The position numbers and the translations under genes are program-made. Shown in pieces: positions 1-7,535 of a DNA stretch of 64,000 nucleotides. How positions within the stretch are numbered: the stretch's first letter is position 1; every line of letters begins with the position of its first letter. The DNA comes from Avibacterium paragallinarum. GTDB taxonomy: Bacteria; Pseudomonadota; Gammaproteobacteria; Enterobacterales; Pasteurellaceae. Below the pieces are notes generated by a model. The model searched no databases. It was given only the letters and a program-made list of their open reading frames with translations, and was not told where the DNA came from. The DNA lies in assembly GCF_900450705.1 (NCBI RefSeq), contig NZ_UGHK01000001.1, positions 124,001 to 188,000 of the forward strand, written 5' to 3'.

Positions 1-2
1 AT

Positions 3-299
3 ATGAACGAAATAAATGAGCGATTAGAAACCTTAGTCTTTGCCCTAGCTGATAATGAGCAGTGGCAAAGCTATGATGCTTTAGAGCAATATCGCCTCGC
101 TCTTTTGAGTGATTTACGCACACGCGGTGAATTATTGGCTCATAGTCAAACAATAACGCTTAATGATACACAACCCGCCCTTGTGGTTGAATTTAATACT
201 AATGGCAATGCGAGAGGCTGGGAGAAATTAAGTTTACGTAACCATATTCGTCATCCGTTATTTTGTGTGGGTGGCAAGGAGATTGAAGTTTTATTATGA
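3..299 (+). CDS. C-terminal part of Mu gp43 (N)-like DNA circularisation / tail protein, partial
   Basis: The reading frame is open from the window edge, and the ATG at 3 is probably internal because the gp43 family is about 490 residues long. The visible 98 residues resemble the end of that family: an EQWQSYDAL stretch, PALVVEFN, then a closing IRHPLFCVGGKEIEVL, like the 'HPLF...EV' endings of Mu N-type proteins. In Mu, N is a tail component linked to the tape measure and was named for a role in DNA circularisation. The stop overlaps the next start by four bases (ATGA), so translation is coupled to the hub gene. The family assignment rests on position and the C-terminal motif only. Confidence 0.6.
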   Translation: MNEINERLETLVFALADNEQWQSYDALEQYRLALLSDLRTRGELLAHSQTITLNDTQPALVVEFNTNGNARGWEKLSLRNHIRHPLFCVGGKEIEVLL

Positions 300-1018
300 C
301 AACATCTTTAACCCAACCCCAAATTGAACTTTATCTTAACGGTCTGATTTTTTCAGGCTGGAAATCCCTTTCTGTCACCCGCTCGCTGGAAGCAATGAGT
401 GGACATTTTGAGTTGGGGATAGCCGTACGCCCTGAAGATGATGTTAGTGCCTTACAAGTTGGCGGTAGTCTGGTTTTAAAAATGAATGGGCAAACTGTGA
501 TCACGGGGTATTTAGATGATCTGACACAAAATATTAGCGGTACAAATAAAGACATTCGTATTACTGGACGAGATAAAACAGCGGATTTAGTGGATTGTTC
601 GGTTATTCATCACAGCTACCATTTCCGCAATCAGACGGTAAAACAAATAGCTCAAGTGCTTTGCCAGCCATTTAATATCAATGTGGTGTGGGAGGTATTA
701 ACCTCTAAAGCTAATGATGTGATCAAAGTATGGCAAGTTGAGCCAGGTGAGACGGTGTTTGATACCTTAACCAAATTAGCTCGCCATAAAGGGATATTAG
801 TCACCTCTGATGTAGAGGGAAATTTAGTCTTTACTGAGCCAAGTACAGAATTAAAAGGCGAATTGATCTTAGGACAAAATATTTTAGAACTTGAAACCAC
901 TGACAGTTGGGCAAACCGTTTTTCCCTTTATCGGGTTATTGGTGATGCGGAGCAAGGTGGCGAAAAAGGGGGGAAAGGGAAAACCTCAGCTCCTGAAGAT
1001 CCCGATATTTATGTGTAG
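296..1018 (+). CDS. Mu gp44 (P)-like baseplate hub, N-terminal piece of a split gene
   Basis: This 240-residue product matches the front two-thirds of the phage Mu gp44/P family (baseplate hub, GPD-like fold), which is about 380 residues. It includes the typical GYLDDL and ITGRDKTADLVDCS region near residues 65-100 and a GETVFDTLTKLARHKG segment near 150. It ends in a Gly/Lys-rich linker followed by PEDPDIYV and a TAG. The rest of the domain follows immediately as a separate reading frame at 1036. The two pieces add up to 388 residues, close to one full-length hub. Whether this is a natural split or a broken gene is open. Confidence 0.75.
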   Translation: MTTSLTQPQIELYLNGLIFSGWKSLSVTRSLEAMSGHFELGIAVRPEDDVSALQVGGSLVLKMNGQTVITGYLDDLTQNISGTNKDIRITGRDKTADLVDCSVIHHSYHFRNQTVKQIAQVLCQPFNINVVWEVLTSKANDVIKVWQVEPGETVFDTLTKLARHKGILVTSDVEGNLVFTEPSTELKGELILGQNILELETTDSWANRFSLYRVIGDAEQGGEKGGKGKTSAPEDPDIYV

Positions 1019-1035
1019 GACAAGGAGAATAAACA

Positions 1036-1482
1036 ATGACAGCGAGTGGTTTAAAAGTGGAAGTCAGCGATCAGGAAATTACACGCTATCGCCCAATGGT
1101 AATTATTGCTGATGATAACATGACAGGCTCAACGGGCTATCAACGAGGTATGTGGGAGCTTAAACGCAATAAAGCGGAAGCCAAAAAAGAAACGGTTACT
1201 GTGCAAGGTTGGCAAAAGCCAGATGGCTCACTTTGGTTACCCAATGAAGTGGTTTCTCTTACTGCACTTGAATTGGGATTTGAGCGGGCGGAGCGTTTAA
1301 TTATTGAGGTAAATTTTATTCTTGATGATAGTAGTGGTACTCGCACAATTTTAACCTTAATGCATCGTGATGCCTTTAATGAGCCACCGCAAGCCTTAGA
1401 TGAAGTACAGAAAAAAAGTAAAACAGCGAAAAAATCAAATAAAGACAATGTGAAAGAATTTACTGACTTTAAACAGGAATAA
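1036..1482 (+). CDS. Mu gp44 (P)-like baseplate hub, C-terminal piece of a split gene
   Basis: The 148 residues carry the characteristic end of the gp44 hub family: TRYRPMVIIADDN near residue 15, then an Arg/Lys-rich WELKRNKAEAKKETVTVQGW, and the final NFILDDSSGTRTILTLMHRDAF. The ATG has its own good Shine-Dalgarno sequence (AAGGAGAA at 1022-1029, seven bases upstream). It lies in a different frame from the N-terminal piece, and stops in both frames separate them (TAG at 1016, TAA at 1030), so a single slippage would not join them cleanly. The tail is Lys-rich (QKKSKTAKKSNK). Confidence 0.75.
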   Translation: MTASGLKVEVSDQEITRYRPMVIIADDNMTGSTGYQRGMWELKRNKAEAKKETVTVQGWQKPDGSLWLPNEVVSLTALELGFERAERLIIEVNFILDDSSGTRTILTLMHRDAFNEPPQALDEVQKKSKTAKKSNKDNVKEFTDFKQE

Positions 1483-1489
1483 ATACATT

Positions 1490-2017
1490 ATGCAAGGTTT
1501 AAATCGTCTTTTAGCCCCACTTAAACGCAATTTAAAATCCCTGATAGCACGTGGTGTGGTTTCTATTGTAACAGACTCTTTTGCCCGTCAAAATCTGCAA
1601 TTACGTCTGCAAGCTGATGAGGTGATTGATGAGGTGGAACGTTTTCAAAATTACGGACATTCCAGTGTGCCTTTTGGCGGTGAAGCCATAGTGTTATCTG
1701 TAGGCGGTAAACGCTCGCATCTCATTGCTATTGCGGTTGAGGATAAAAGCGTGCGTCCAACTAATCTAAAAGTGGGTGATTCAGTTTTATATCATGCCGA
1801 AGGGCATCGCTTACTCTTAACCGAAAATGGAGAGGCCATTCTTACATGCAAAAAATTTGTGATTGATGCGGAAGAACAAGTGAAGTTTGAAACTCCACAA
1901 ACGCAATTTTCAGGTGATGTTGTTATTCTTGGAAAATCAACAGCAGAAGATCACATCTCCAACGGTAAAAGTGGTGCAAATCACGACCATGTAGTGGGGG
2001 TGGGGAAACCAGTATAG
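1490..2017 (+). CDS. Mu gp45-like baseplate assembly protein V / spike
   Basis: The 175-residue product corresponds to Mu gp45, the gpV-type spike at the baseplate tip. Visible features are the GHSSVPFGGEAIVLSVGGKRSHLIAIAVEDK segment (an OB-fold-like core, residues about 55-90), a GDSVLYHAEGH turn, repeated short beta-strand stretches (LLTENGEAILTCKKFVIDAEEQVKFETPQTQFSGDVVILG), and a His-containing C-terminus (GANHDHVVGVGKPV). His residues near the tip are known to bind metal in gpV spikes. It lies eight bases after the hub and eight before the next gene, inside the baseplate operon. Confidence 0.85.
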   Translation: MQGLNRLLAPLKRNLKSLIARGVVSIVTDSFARQNLQLRLQADEVIDEVERFQNYGHSSVPFGGEAIVLSVGGKRSHLIAIAVEDKSVRPTNLKVGDSVLYHAEGHRLLLTENGEAILTCKKFVIDAEEQVKFETPQTQFSGDVVILGKSTAEDHISNGKSGANHDHVVGVGKPV

Positions 2018-2024
2018 AGGATTT

Positions 2025-2414
2025 ATGAGCGATTTAAGCATAATGTGGAAAAATGGCGAAGGAGATTTAGTTGCCCTTGATGACGCATTATTGCTTGATG
2101 ATACCCTGACGACCTCTATCATTATTAGCCTTTTTACTGATATGCGTGTCGATAAGCAACGTGGTTGGTGGGGTAATACATTTGGGCAAGATGAATTAGG
2201 TTCTCGCCTTTGGACACTTACCCGCTCTAAGCAACTCAACACCGTATTAGATGATGCACAAGCCTTACAATGGTTGGTGCAAGATAAACAGGCTACCGCC
2301 CTTGAGGTGATCGCCACTAATCCTAACGATGGCGTGCTGTTATTAACCGTTGTAATTACTTTGCCCAATGGAACAACAGAGCAACGTACATTTTACAGCA
2401 CTTGGAGTCTTTAA
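2025..2414 (+). CDS. Mu gp46-like baseplate wedge protein
   Basis: The 129-residue protein fits the phage GP46 family, a T4 gp25-related wedge component. It has the hallmark DMRVDKQRGWWGNTFGQDELGSRLW motif around residues 40-65, followed by a helical segment with ALQWLVQDKQATALEV and a closing FYSTWSL. The start at 2025 is preceded by AGAGGA (2016-2021). Its stop codon TAA shares its last base with the ATG of the next gene, the tight packing usual in this operon. Confidence 0.85.
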   Translation: MSDLSIMWKNGEGDLVALDDALLLDDTLTTSIIISLFTDMRVDKQRGWWGNTFGQDELGSRLWTLTRSKQLNTVLDDAQALQWLVQDKQATALEVIATNPNDGVLLLTVVITLPNGTTEQRTFYSTWSL

Positions 2415-3484
2415 TGCCTTATCAATCCCCGACATTATCACAACTTATCCAACAAGGCGAACAACAGTTTTTAAGCCGTTTTCCTGATCTTAAACGCCAT
2501 TCGGTAATTTCCGTATTAAATCGCGTTAATGCCGCCCTTAGTGCTGGAGAGCATAAACATCTTGATTGGTTGGCTAAGCAAATCATCCCTACCACAGCCG
2601 ATGAGGATTATTTGCTTGATTATTGCATGTATAAAGGGGTTTTCCGCAAACCTGCTATAGCAGCAACAGGCATTATCCGTATTGAAGCTGTAGATGCTGC
2701 TGAAATACCAAAAGGAACAACATGGCGTGATAGTCGTACTGAGTTGAGCTTTATTGCCACAGCCACGCAACAAATTGACGCGGGGACGGCAGAGATTGCT
2801 GTGCAATGTGAAGCAGTTGGTAATCAAGGTAATGTTGCTGTCAATACGCAAGTTAGCCTCACTAATGCGATTTTAAACGTTAAACCAAAAGCAACCATTA
2901 TACAGATGAGCGGTGGAGCAGATCTGGAATCGTTATCAAGTCTGTTAAGTCGCTTAATCCAGCGTGTGCAATATCCTCCAGCAGGAGGAGCATCGCATGA
3001 TTATGTCCGCTGGGCTTTAGAAGTTTCAGGGATTACACGGGCTTGGTGTTTCCCGCGTTATTATGGCGGTGGCACAGTTGGCGTGGCGATTGTGCTTGAT
3101 GAGCAAGCCGATATTTTACCTACCTCACAAGATTGTGAGCGGGTGAAAAACTATATTAGCGGACATAAAAACAGCGTCACAGGATTGTGGGAAGGTATGC
3201 CTGCCAATGTGGAGCTCTTTGTCTTTGCACCAAAAGTTAGGCGTTTGGATTTAACGATTCGCTTGATGCCAAATACTGATGCTGTGCAAAGTGCGGTGAA
3301 ATCTGCCTTAGTTTCTCTTTTTCGCGGATTACCACCAGGAGGCTTACTCTATCTCTCTCATTTGCGAGCCTGTATTTCAAATGTAGTAACCGAAATTGAT
3401 AACAGCCTATTGTCTGTACAGTCAGACATTCAGCTTGCTCCTGATGAGATTTTGGTATTAGGGGAAATCCAATGGCAGGCATAA
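2414..3484 (+). CDS. Mu gp47-like baseplate J protein
   Basis: The product (356 residues from this start) belongs to the baseplate J family, the wedge protein that links hub to periphery. Recognisable stretches are YMYKGVFRKPA-like YCMYKGVFRKPAIAATG near residue 75, EAVGNQGNV near 135, the central SGGADLESLSSLL, PAGGASHDYVRWALEVSGITRAWCFP, and C-terminal QSDIQLAPDEILVLGEI. The ATG at 2414 was chosen over an in-frame TTG at 2402 because GGAG at 2404-2407 is well spaced from it. It overlaps the gp46-like stop by one base and the gp48-like start by 13. Confidence 0.9.
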   Translation: MPYQSPTLSQLIQQGEQQFLSRFPDLKRHSVISVLNRVNAALSAGEHKHLDWLAKQIIPTTADEDYLLDYCMYKGVFRKPAIAATGIIRIEAVDAAEIPKGTTWRDSRTELSFIATATQQIDAGTAEIAVQCEAVGNQGNVAVNTQVSLTNAILNVKPKATIIQMSGGADLESLSSLLSRLIQRVQYPPAGGASHDYVRWALEVSGITRAWCFPRYYGGGTVGVAIVLDEQADILPTSQDCERVKNYISGHKNSVTGLWEGMPANVELFVFAPKVRRLDLTIRLMPNTDAVQSAVKSALVSLFRGLPPGGLLYLSHLRACISNVVTEIDNSLLSVQSDIQLAPDEILVLGEIQWQA

Positions 3485-4053
3485 GCACCGAACAATATCT
3501 TGACGCGGGATTAAAGCTATTACCTGTAGGGCTGGCTTGGACTCGTCATCCAGACAGTAATTTTGCAAAAATACTTAGCATCCGGGCAGAACAGCTTAGT
3601 CAAGCCAATGAACTTGCTCATCAGCTCGTTAAAGAACGGATATTAGGTAATGCGTTTTTACTTTTAGATGAGTGGGAAGCCTTTTTAGGACTTCCTGAAT
3701 GCAGTGAAATTAATACCATTGAGGCACGTCGAACCGCATTGGTCGCAAAAGATAATGAAATTGGATCGTTTAATAAACATTATCTTGAGGAGGTTGCAGC
3801 TCAAAATGGCTATCAAATCCGCGTTATTACTTATTACCCACATCATTGTTTGCGAGATTGCCGTTATCCGTTATATCCCCAAGAAAATGCGTGGCGTGTG
3901 TTTATTTATACCACTAGTCGAAACGTCAGAAATATGACGTGCTTAGACGATATAACAAACGAACTCACTATGATTGAACGCTCAAAAATTGAATGTTTTT
4001 TAAAGCGTTTTTGTTATTCCCACTTAGAAATGATTTTTATCTATGAGGATTAA
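3472..4053 (+). CDS. Mu gp48-like tail protein (YmfQ/DUF2313 family)
   Basis: The 193-residue protein resembles the YmfQ/DUF2313 family, which sits between baseplate J and the tail fibre in Mu-like phages and is thought to connect fibre to baseplate. Typical features are the N-terminal LDAGLKLLPVGLAWTRHPD and the central DEWEAFLGLPECSEINTIEARRTALVAK, where the family has a 'W E..LGLP' signature. The gene starts inside the baseplate J reading frame and ends three bases before the fibre gene. Confidence 0.85.
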   Translation: MAGISTEQYLDAGLKLLPVGLAWTRHPDSNFAKILSIRAEQLSQANELAHQLVKERILGNAFLLLDEWEAFLGLPECSEINTIEARRTALVAKDNEIGSFNKHYLEEVAAQNGYQIRVITYYPHHCLRDCRYPLYPQENAWRVFIYTTSRNVRNMTCLDDITNELTMIERSKIECFLKRFCYSHLEMIFIYED

Positions 4054-4055
4054 TT

Positions 4056-5858
4056 ATGTATGCACTTGATAATGAGTCTGGTGTGGCGGTAATGCCACCT
4101 GTAAAAGCCCAGAAAAAAGCACCCAATGAACCACAATGGTTTACAGAAGGGGGAAATGGTGTAGCCCCTACTTATCCTGGTGCGGATTGGTTTAATATCA
4201 TGCAAGCAGAGCTTCTGAATATTTTAACTGATGCAGGTATTACACCAGATAAAACGCAACTTAATCAACTCACCTTGGCGATACGTACTTTGGCACGTAA
4301 TGAAATAGGTAACTTGCCAGCAGCAAGTGGCACGGTTGCAGGGATATTGCGGCTTACCGACAGCATCAATATGGCATCAAGTGTGTTTGGGGCAAGTGCG
4401 TTGGCGGTGAAAACGGCGTTTGATAAAGCCGAAAGGGCTTACCATTTGGCTGAAAGCAAACAATCCCCTGCCACAACCTTAGCGGGCTATGGGATTGGTG
4501 ATTTTAAGGTGGGGACATCCACCGGTGATGCCAATGATTGCAAGATTGACGGCAATTATTATTTTGCCAGCGGGCAAAATTTACCGAGTGCAGGTGAGTG
4601 GCATATTGAGGTGATTAGCGGCGGGCAAAATAATGCTATCCGACAAATTGCCCGTAAAGCCAATGAGAGCAAGGTTCAAACCCGTTATTTTAACGGCACG
4701 TCTTGGAGTGCGTGGAAAGAGGTGGGCGGTGATGGGGTGCCTGTTGGCTCTGTTGTTGCGTTTCCAAGTGCGGTACAAAATCCGCACGGATTTTTACGCT
4801 GTGACGGCTCAACCTTTGGGAGAACAACTTATCCCGCCCTTTATCAAGCCTTAGGGGTGAACACATTGCCCGACCTGCGTCGCTCTGATGTGGGAATGAC
4901 CGCCTATTTTGCCACCGACAATATCCCCGAAGGCTGGATTGCCTTTGATGACATTGAAGAGCAAGTTAGCGAACAGGCTTATCCCGAACTGTATCGCCAT
5001 CTTGTGGCGAAATATGGCAGCCTTTCCGCCGTGCCGAAAGCGAAAGACCGCTTTATTCGTAACGCGGGAGCATTGCTTGCGGTGGGTGAGGTGCAACAAG
5101 ACGCCCTTCAAGACCACTTTCACTATATTCCTACCGAAGCCGGGGGCGATTATCAAGCCGAGAAAGGTATCACTATCGTCATTCATGATAGTGATACCAC
5201 CAATGTAGTGCCGGGTGCGTTTAAGCCCGCACAAAAAGGCAGGGTGCAGGCGAACAACGTGGCGGTCGCCGATGGGGCAAGGGCAAAAACCTACCTTGCT
5301 TCTACGAAGGATAGGACAGAGAAAGATACGCGAACTGCGGAAGAAACGCGCCCGAAATCCCTTGTTCTCAAACTCTGCATTAAAGCACAAAACACGCTCG
5401 ATGGGGTGCAGTTTTGGATTAAGGCGTTTGGAGAGATTGCTAATGCTGGGCAACTTGATGCAAGTAGATTGGCACAAGATATTCAAGAAGTGAAGGCAAA
5501 AAAAGCGGACGTGTTACATACGCATAGGGTGAGTGAAATAACGGATTTTGAACGAAGCGTAGAGCAATACCTTAACAATCTTTTTAGCCAACAGTTTACA
5601 GAAAATGGCTGGAGCAAATTGCCCAATGGATTAATTATTCAATGGGGTAAGTTTAGAGCAGGGTGGGAAGCAACCACACAACGGCGAGTAACATTTCCAA
5701 TAACCTTTCCTAATCAAGTATTTTTTATTGGACTCACAGAGTTTACTAAGATGTGGAGCTACACAAGTACCGTACAAAGCCGTGGACAGATGGATAATAG
5801 TGGTTTTGAGGTAGTCAGCCAGCGAAATGACACGATGTTTTTAGCAATAGGTTATTAA
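4056..5858 (+). CDS. Tail fibre protein with two collar-like segments
   Basis: The 600-residue fibre starts with a phage-proximal N-terminus (residues 1-90, including PNEPQWFTEGGNGVAPTYPGADWFN). A coiled/repeat region follows, then a tail-collar domain at about 225-270 (GSVVAFPSAVQNPHGFLRCDG...LPDLR). A second, diverged collar-like segment follows at about 285-330 (IPEGWIAFDD...YPELYRHL...KDRFIRNAG). The C-terminus (about 520-600) has the gp53-like fibre-tip pattern NGWSKLPNGLIIQWGKF ending in LAIGY. It should determine which host surface glycan is recognised, and an assembly gene follows directly. Confidence 0.85.
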   Translation: MYALDNESGVAVMPPVKAQKKAPNEPQWFTEGGNGVAPTYPGADWFNIMQAELLNILTDAGITPDKTQLNQLTLAIRTLARNEIGNLPAASGTVAGILRLTDSINMASSVFGASALAVKTAFDKAERAYHLAESKQSPATTLAGYGIGDFKVGTSTGDANDCKIDGNYYFASGQNLPSAGEWHIEVISGGQNNAIRQIARKANESKVQTRYFNGTSWSAWKEVGGDGVPVGSVVAFPSAVQNPHGFLRCDGSTFGRTTYPALYQALGVNTLPDLRRSDVGMTAYFATDNIPEGWIAFDDIEEQVSEQAYPELYRHLVAKYGSLSAVPKAKDRFIRNAGALLAVGEVQQDALQDHFHYIPTEAGGDYQAEKGITIVIHDSDTTNVVPGAFKPAQKGRVQANNVAVADGARAKTYLASTKDRTEKDTRTAEETRPKSLVLKLCIKAQNTLDGVQFWIKAFGEIANAGQLDASRLAQDIQEVKAKKADVLHTHRVSEITDFERSVEQYLNNLFSQQFTENGWSKLPNGLIIQWGKFRAGWEATTQRRVTFPITFPNQVFFIGLTEFTKMWSYTSTVQSRGQMDNSGFEVVSQRNDTMFLAIGY

Positions 5859-5867
5859 GGGGGAACA

Positions 5868-6464
5868 ATGTATTTTTTTAACAGACTCACACAAGGTTTT
5901 TTCCTAGCGGGGATACATGTTATCCCCGAGGGTTCAGTAGAAATTAGCGAAGAAACCTACCGCACTTTACTTATCGGGCAAAGTGAGGGAAAACAGATTA
6001 TCCCCGATGAGCGGGGCTATCCCGTTTTGATTGAGCCCCAGCCAAGCCCTTATCACAGATTGCAAGGGGGAAAATGGGTGATGGATGAGGAGCAAAAAGC
6101 CGCTTGGTTAGCTGCACAACAAGCCGAAGTATGGAAAAAAATTAAAGAAGAACGTTATCGTCGCACGCATAGTGGGGTGTATGTTGCGAGTGTGAATAAA
6201 TGGTTTCACACCGATGAGGTAAGTCGCCAACAATATACCTTTATGCGGACATTACCCAGTTTTCCTGAAACGCAATGGAAAACAATGGATAACAGTTTTG
6301 TATTGATGAATGAGGCATTATTAGACCAGCTAGCATTAACGCTAATGCAACAAGAGCAAGCCAATTTTGACAACGCTGAAAAGCACCGCTTGGCGATGTT
6401 GGCGGTGGATAACCCGTTAGATTATGACTACAGCACAGGCTGGCAGGAGGTTTATCATGGATAA
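5868..6464 (+). CDS. Tail fibre assembly protein (DUF4376-like C-terminus)
   Basis: A 198-residue protein directly after the fibre gene. The N-terminus (to about residue 65) has the HVIPEGSVEISEETYRTLLIGQ and GYPVLIEPQPSP pattern of fibre-assembly proteins. The C-terminal half (KIKEERYRRTHSGVYV, NKWFHTDEVSRQQYTFM) resembles DUF4376 domains found in the same position. It is expected to help fold or attach the fibre. The start at 5868 follows GGGGGAACA. The stop lies inside the next gene, overlapping by eight bases. Confidence 0.8.
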   Translation: MYFFNRLTQGFFLAGIHVIPEGSVEISEETYRTLLIGQSEGKQIIPDERGYPVLIEPQPSPYHRLQGGKWVMDEEQKAAWLAAQQAEVWKKIKEERYRRTHSGVYVASVNKWFHTDEVSRQQYTFMRTLPSFPETQWKTMDNSFVLMNEALLDQLALTLMQQEQANFDNAEKHRLAMLAVDNPLDYDYSTGWQEVYHG

Positions 6465-6955
6465 TCGAGTTTATTTAGCTCTCTATAAAGGCAACCGCAG
6501 TGGCAAAGGTTTTGCCGTGCTTAAAGCCAAATTAGGTGACTGGCTCACTCGTAAGCTCACTAAAGGCCAATACTCCCATTGTGAGATTGCCGTTGCTCGG
6601 CGTGAGTGGCTAAGTGGTCATCATTATGACCACGAGATTGTTTACGACTGTTACAGCTCATCAATCCGAGATGGTGGGGTGCGTTGCAAGCAGATTGACC
6701 TTGATAACGGCAAGTGGGATTTAATTCCGCTTTATGGGGTCGATGAGGCTAAAGTTAAGGGATATTTTTGGCAAACTAAAGATAAAAAATACGACTGGTT
6801 AGGGGCGTTAGGGATTGTGTTATTTACCCCGCAAGCACGCGACAAATTTTTTTTGCAGTGAGTGGTGTGCAAATGCGATTAATGGCGGTGATGAGGGCTG
6901 GCGGTTTAGTCCAAATCATTTAGCGGCAATTTTTAAATTAAAACATAAGGAGTAA
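6457..6955 (+). pseudogene. Papain-like (NlpC/P60- or YiiX-type) hydrolase, frameshifted at T8
   Basis: The gene starts at ATG 6457 behind a strong AGGAGG (6445-6450). The first part includes GQYSHCEIAV, the His region of this permuted papain fold. After KFF (about residue 134) the frame hits TGA at 6859. Removing one T from the eight-T run at 6848-6855 would restore the frame and read on as CSEWCANAIN...LKLKHKE to TAA at 6953. That brings back a Cys in the FCSEWC context expected for the nucleophile. As read, the catalytic Cys is lost. The substrate is unknown. Confidence 0.75.
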
Positions 6956-6962
6956 ATTGTAG

Positions 6963-7193
6963 ATGAAAGGAAATCTAACATTTGGACAAAAAGCAGTAGG
7001 ATTAACTTTTAATCCTGATAATAACGATGAAGTGACAAAGTGCAAACGGCTTTATGCGGATATCATTGATCAACTTAATGAGTTACGTAACTCAACAAAT
7101 ATACTAGAGGTTAAGCGTTTAGCCAGCGTGGCAATCACTGAAGCACAAACCGCTCAAATGTGGAGTGTAAAAGCGATTACTTACAAAGATTGA
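6963..7193 (+). CDS. Small Acb2/Tad1-like protein (putative anti-CBASS cyclic-nucleotide sponge)
   Basis: The 76-residue protein has an N-terminal FGQKAVGLTFNPDNNDEV, a helix with LYADIIDQLNELRNS, and a C-terminal helix KRLASVAITEAQTAQMWSVKAITYKD. That last pattern (R-x-x-S-x-A-x-T-x-x-Q-x-A-x-M-W-x-V-K-A) is, from memory, the signature of the Acb2/Tad1 hairpin family, whose characterised members in phages bind cyclic di- and trinucleotides and blunt CBASS or Thoeris defence. GGAG (6949-6952) lies ten bases before the ATG. Binding of any nucleotide by this member is inference. Confidence 0.65.
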   Translation: MKGNLTFGQKAVGLTFNPDNNDEVTKCKRLYADIIDQLNELRNSTNILEVKRLASVAITEAQTAQMWSVKAITYKD

Positions 7194-7223
7194 GAATGTA
7201 ACAAGTAAACATAAAGAAGCGGC

Positions 7224-7253
7224 GATGTGGTAGGCTCTGACCTCTACCACATC
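7224..7253 (+). other. Perfect 10-bp hairpin upstream of com-like gene
   Basis: GATGTGGTAG and CTACCACATC form a perfect inverted repeat around a 10-base loop. It is followed by a shorter GTCTG/CAGAC hairpin near 7299-7310. No T-run follows, so it is not a classic terminator. It occupies the leader of the com-like gene, where Mu has its tightly regulated com-mom control region, so an operator or RNA regulatory role is plausible but unproved. Confidence 0.5.
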
Positions 7254-7345
7254 AGCCTAAGCAGATAGCACCTGCATAGACCCGAGACCGCTTTGTCTGA
7301 CCAGACGGACGGATTGTAACAAAACCGCGTAAAGTGAGAAAGTCT

Positions 7346-7477
7346 ATGCAAAAAGATTTGCAAGAAATGCGGTGCAAGTGCTGTAAAAAGCTCCTTGCAC
7401 GCACAAAAGATAATCAATATTTAGAAATTAAATGTGTGCGGTGTAAAACCTTAAACACATTTAAACCTACTCGTTAA
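7346..7477 (+). CDS. com: Com-like zinc-ribbon translational regulator (43 aa)
   Basis: A 43-codon reading frame with two Cys clusters (MRCKCCKKLL and IKCVRCKTL), spaced like the zinc-binding knuckles of phage Mu Com. In Mu, Com is an RNA-binding protein that opens the translation start of the downstream modification gene. Here it lies just upstream of two DNA methyltransferase genes, the corresponding position. The ATG follows GTGAGAAAG. The protein is shorter than Mu Com (about 62 residues), with the C-terminal tail missing. Confidence 0.75.
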   Translation: MQKDLQEMRCKCCKKLLARTKDNQYLEIKCVRCKTLNTFKPTR

Positions 7478-7535
7478 ACAACTCAGAGTGTCCGAATGCC
7501 TTGAGCGTCAGAACGCCATAATTTAAGGATAAATT

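Noticed and set aside
891-1112. Plus-strand reading frame bridging the split hub gene
   Set aside because: Its translation (KKGGKGKPQLLK, CRTRRINNDSEW) has no resemblance to the hub family and no ribosome site; the two flanking frames explain the domain.
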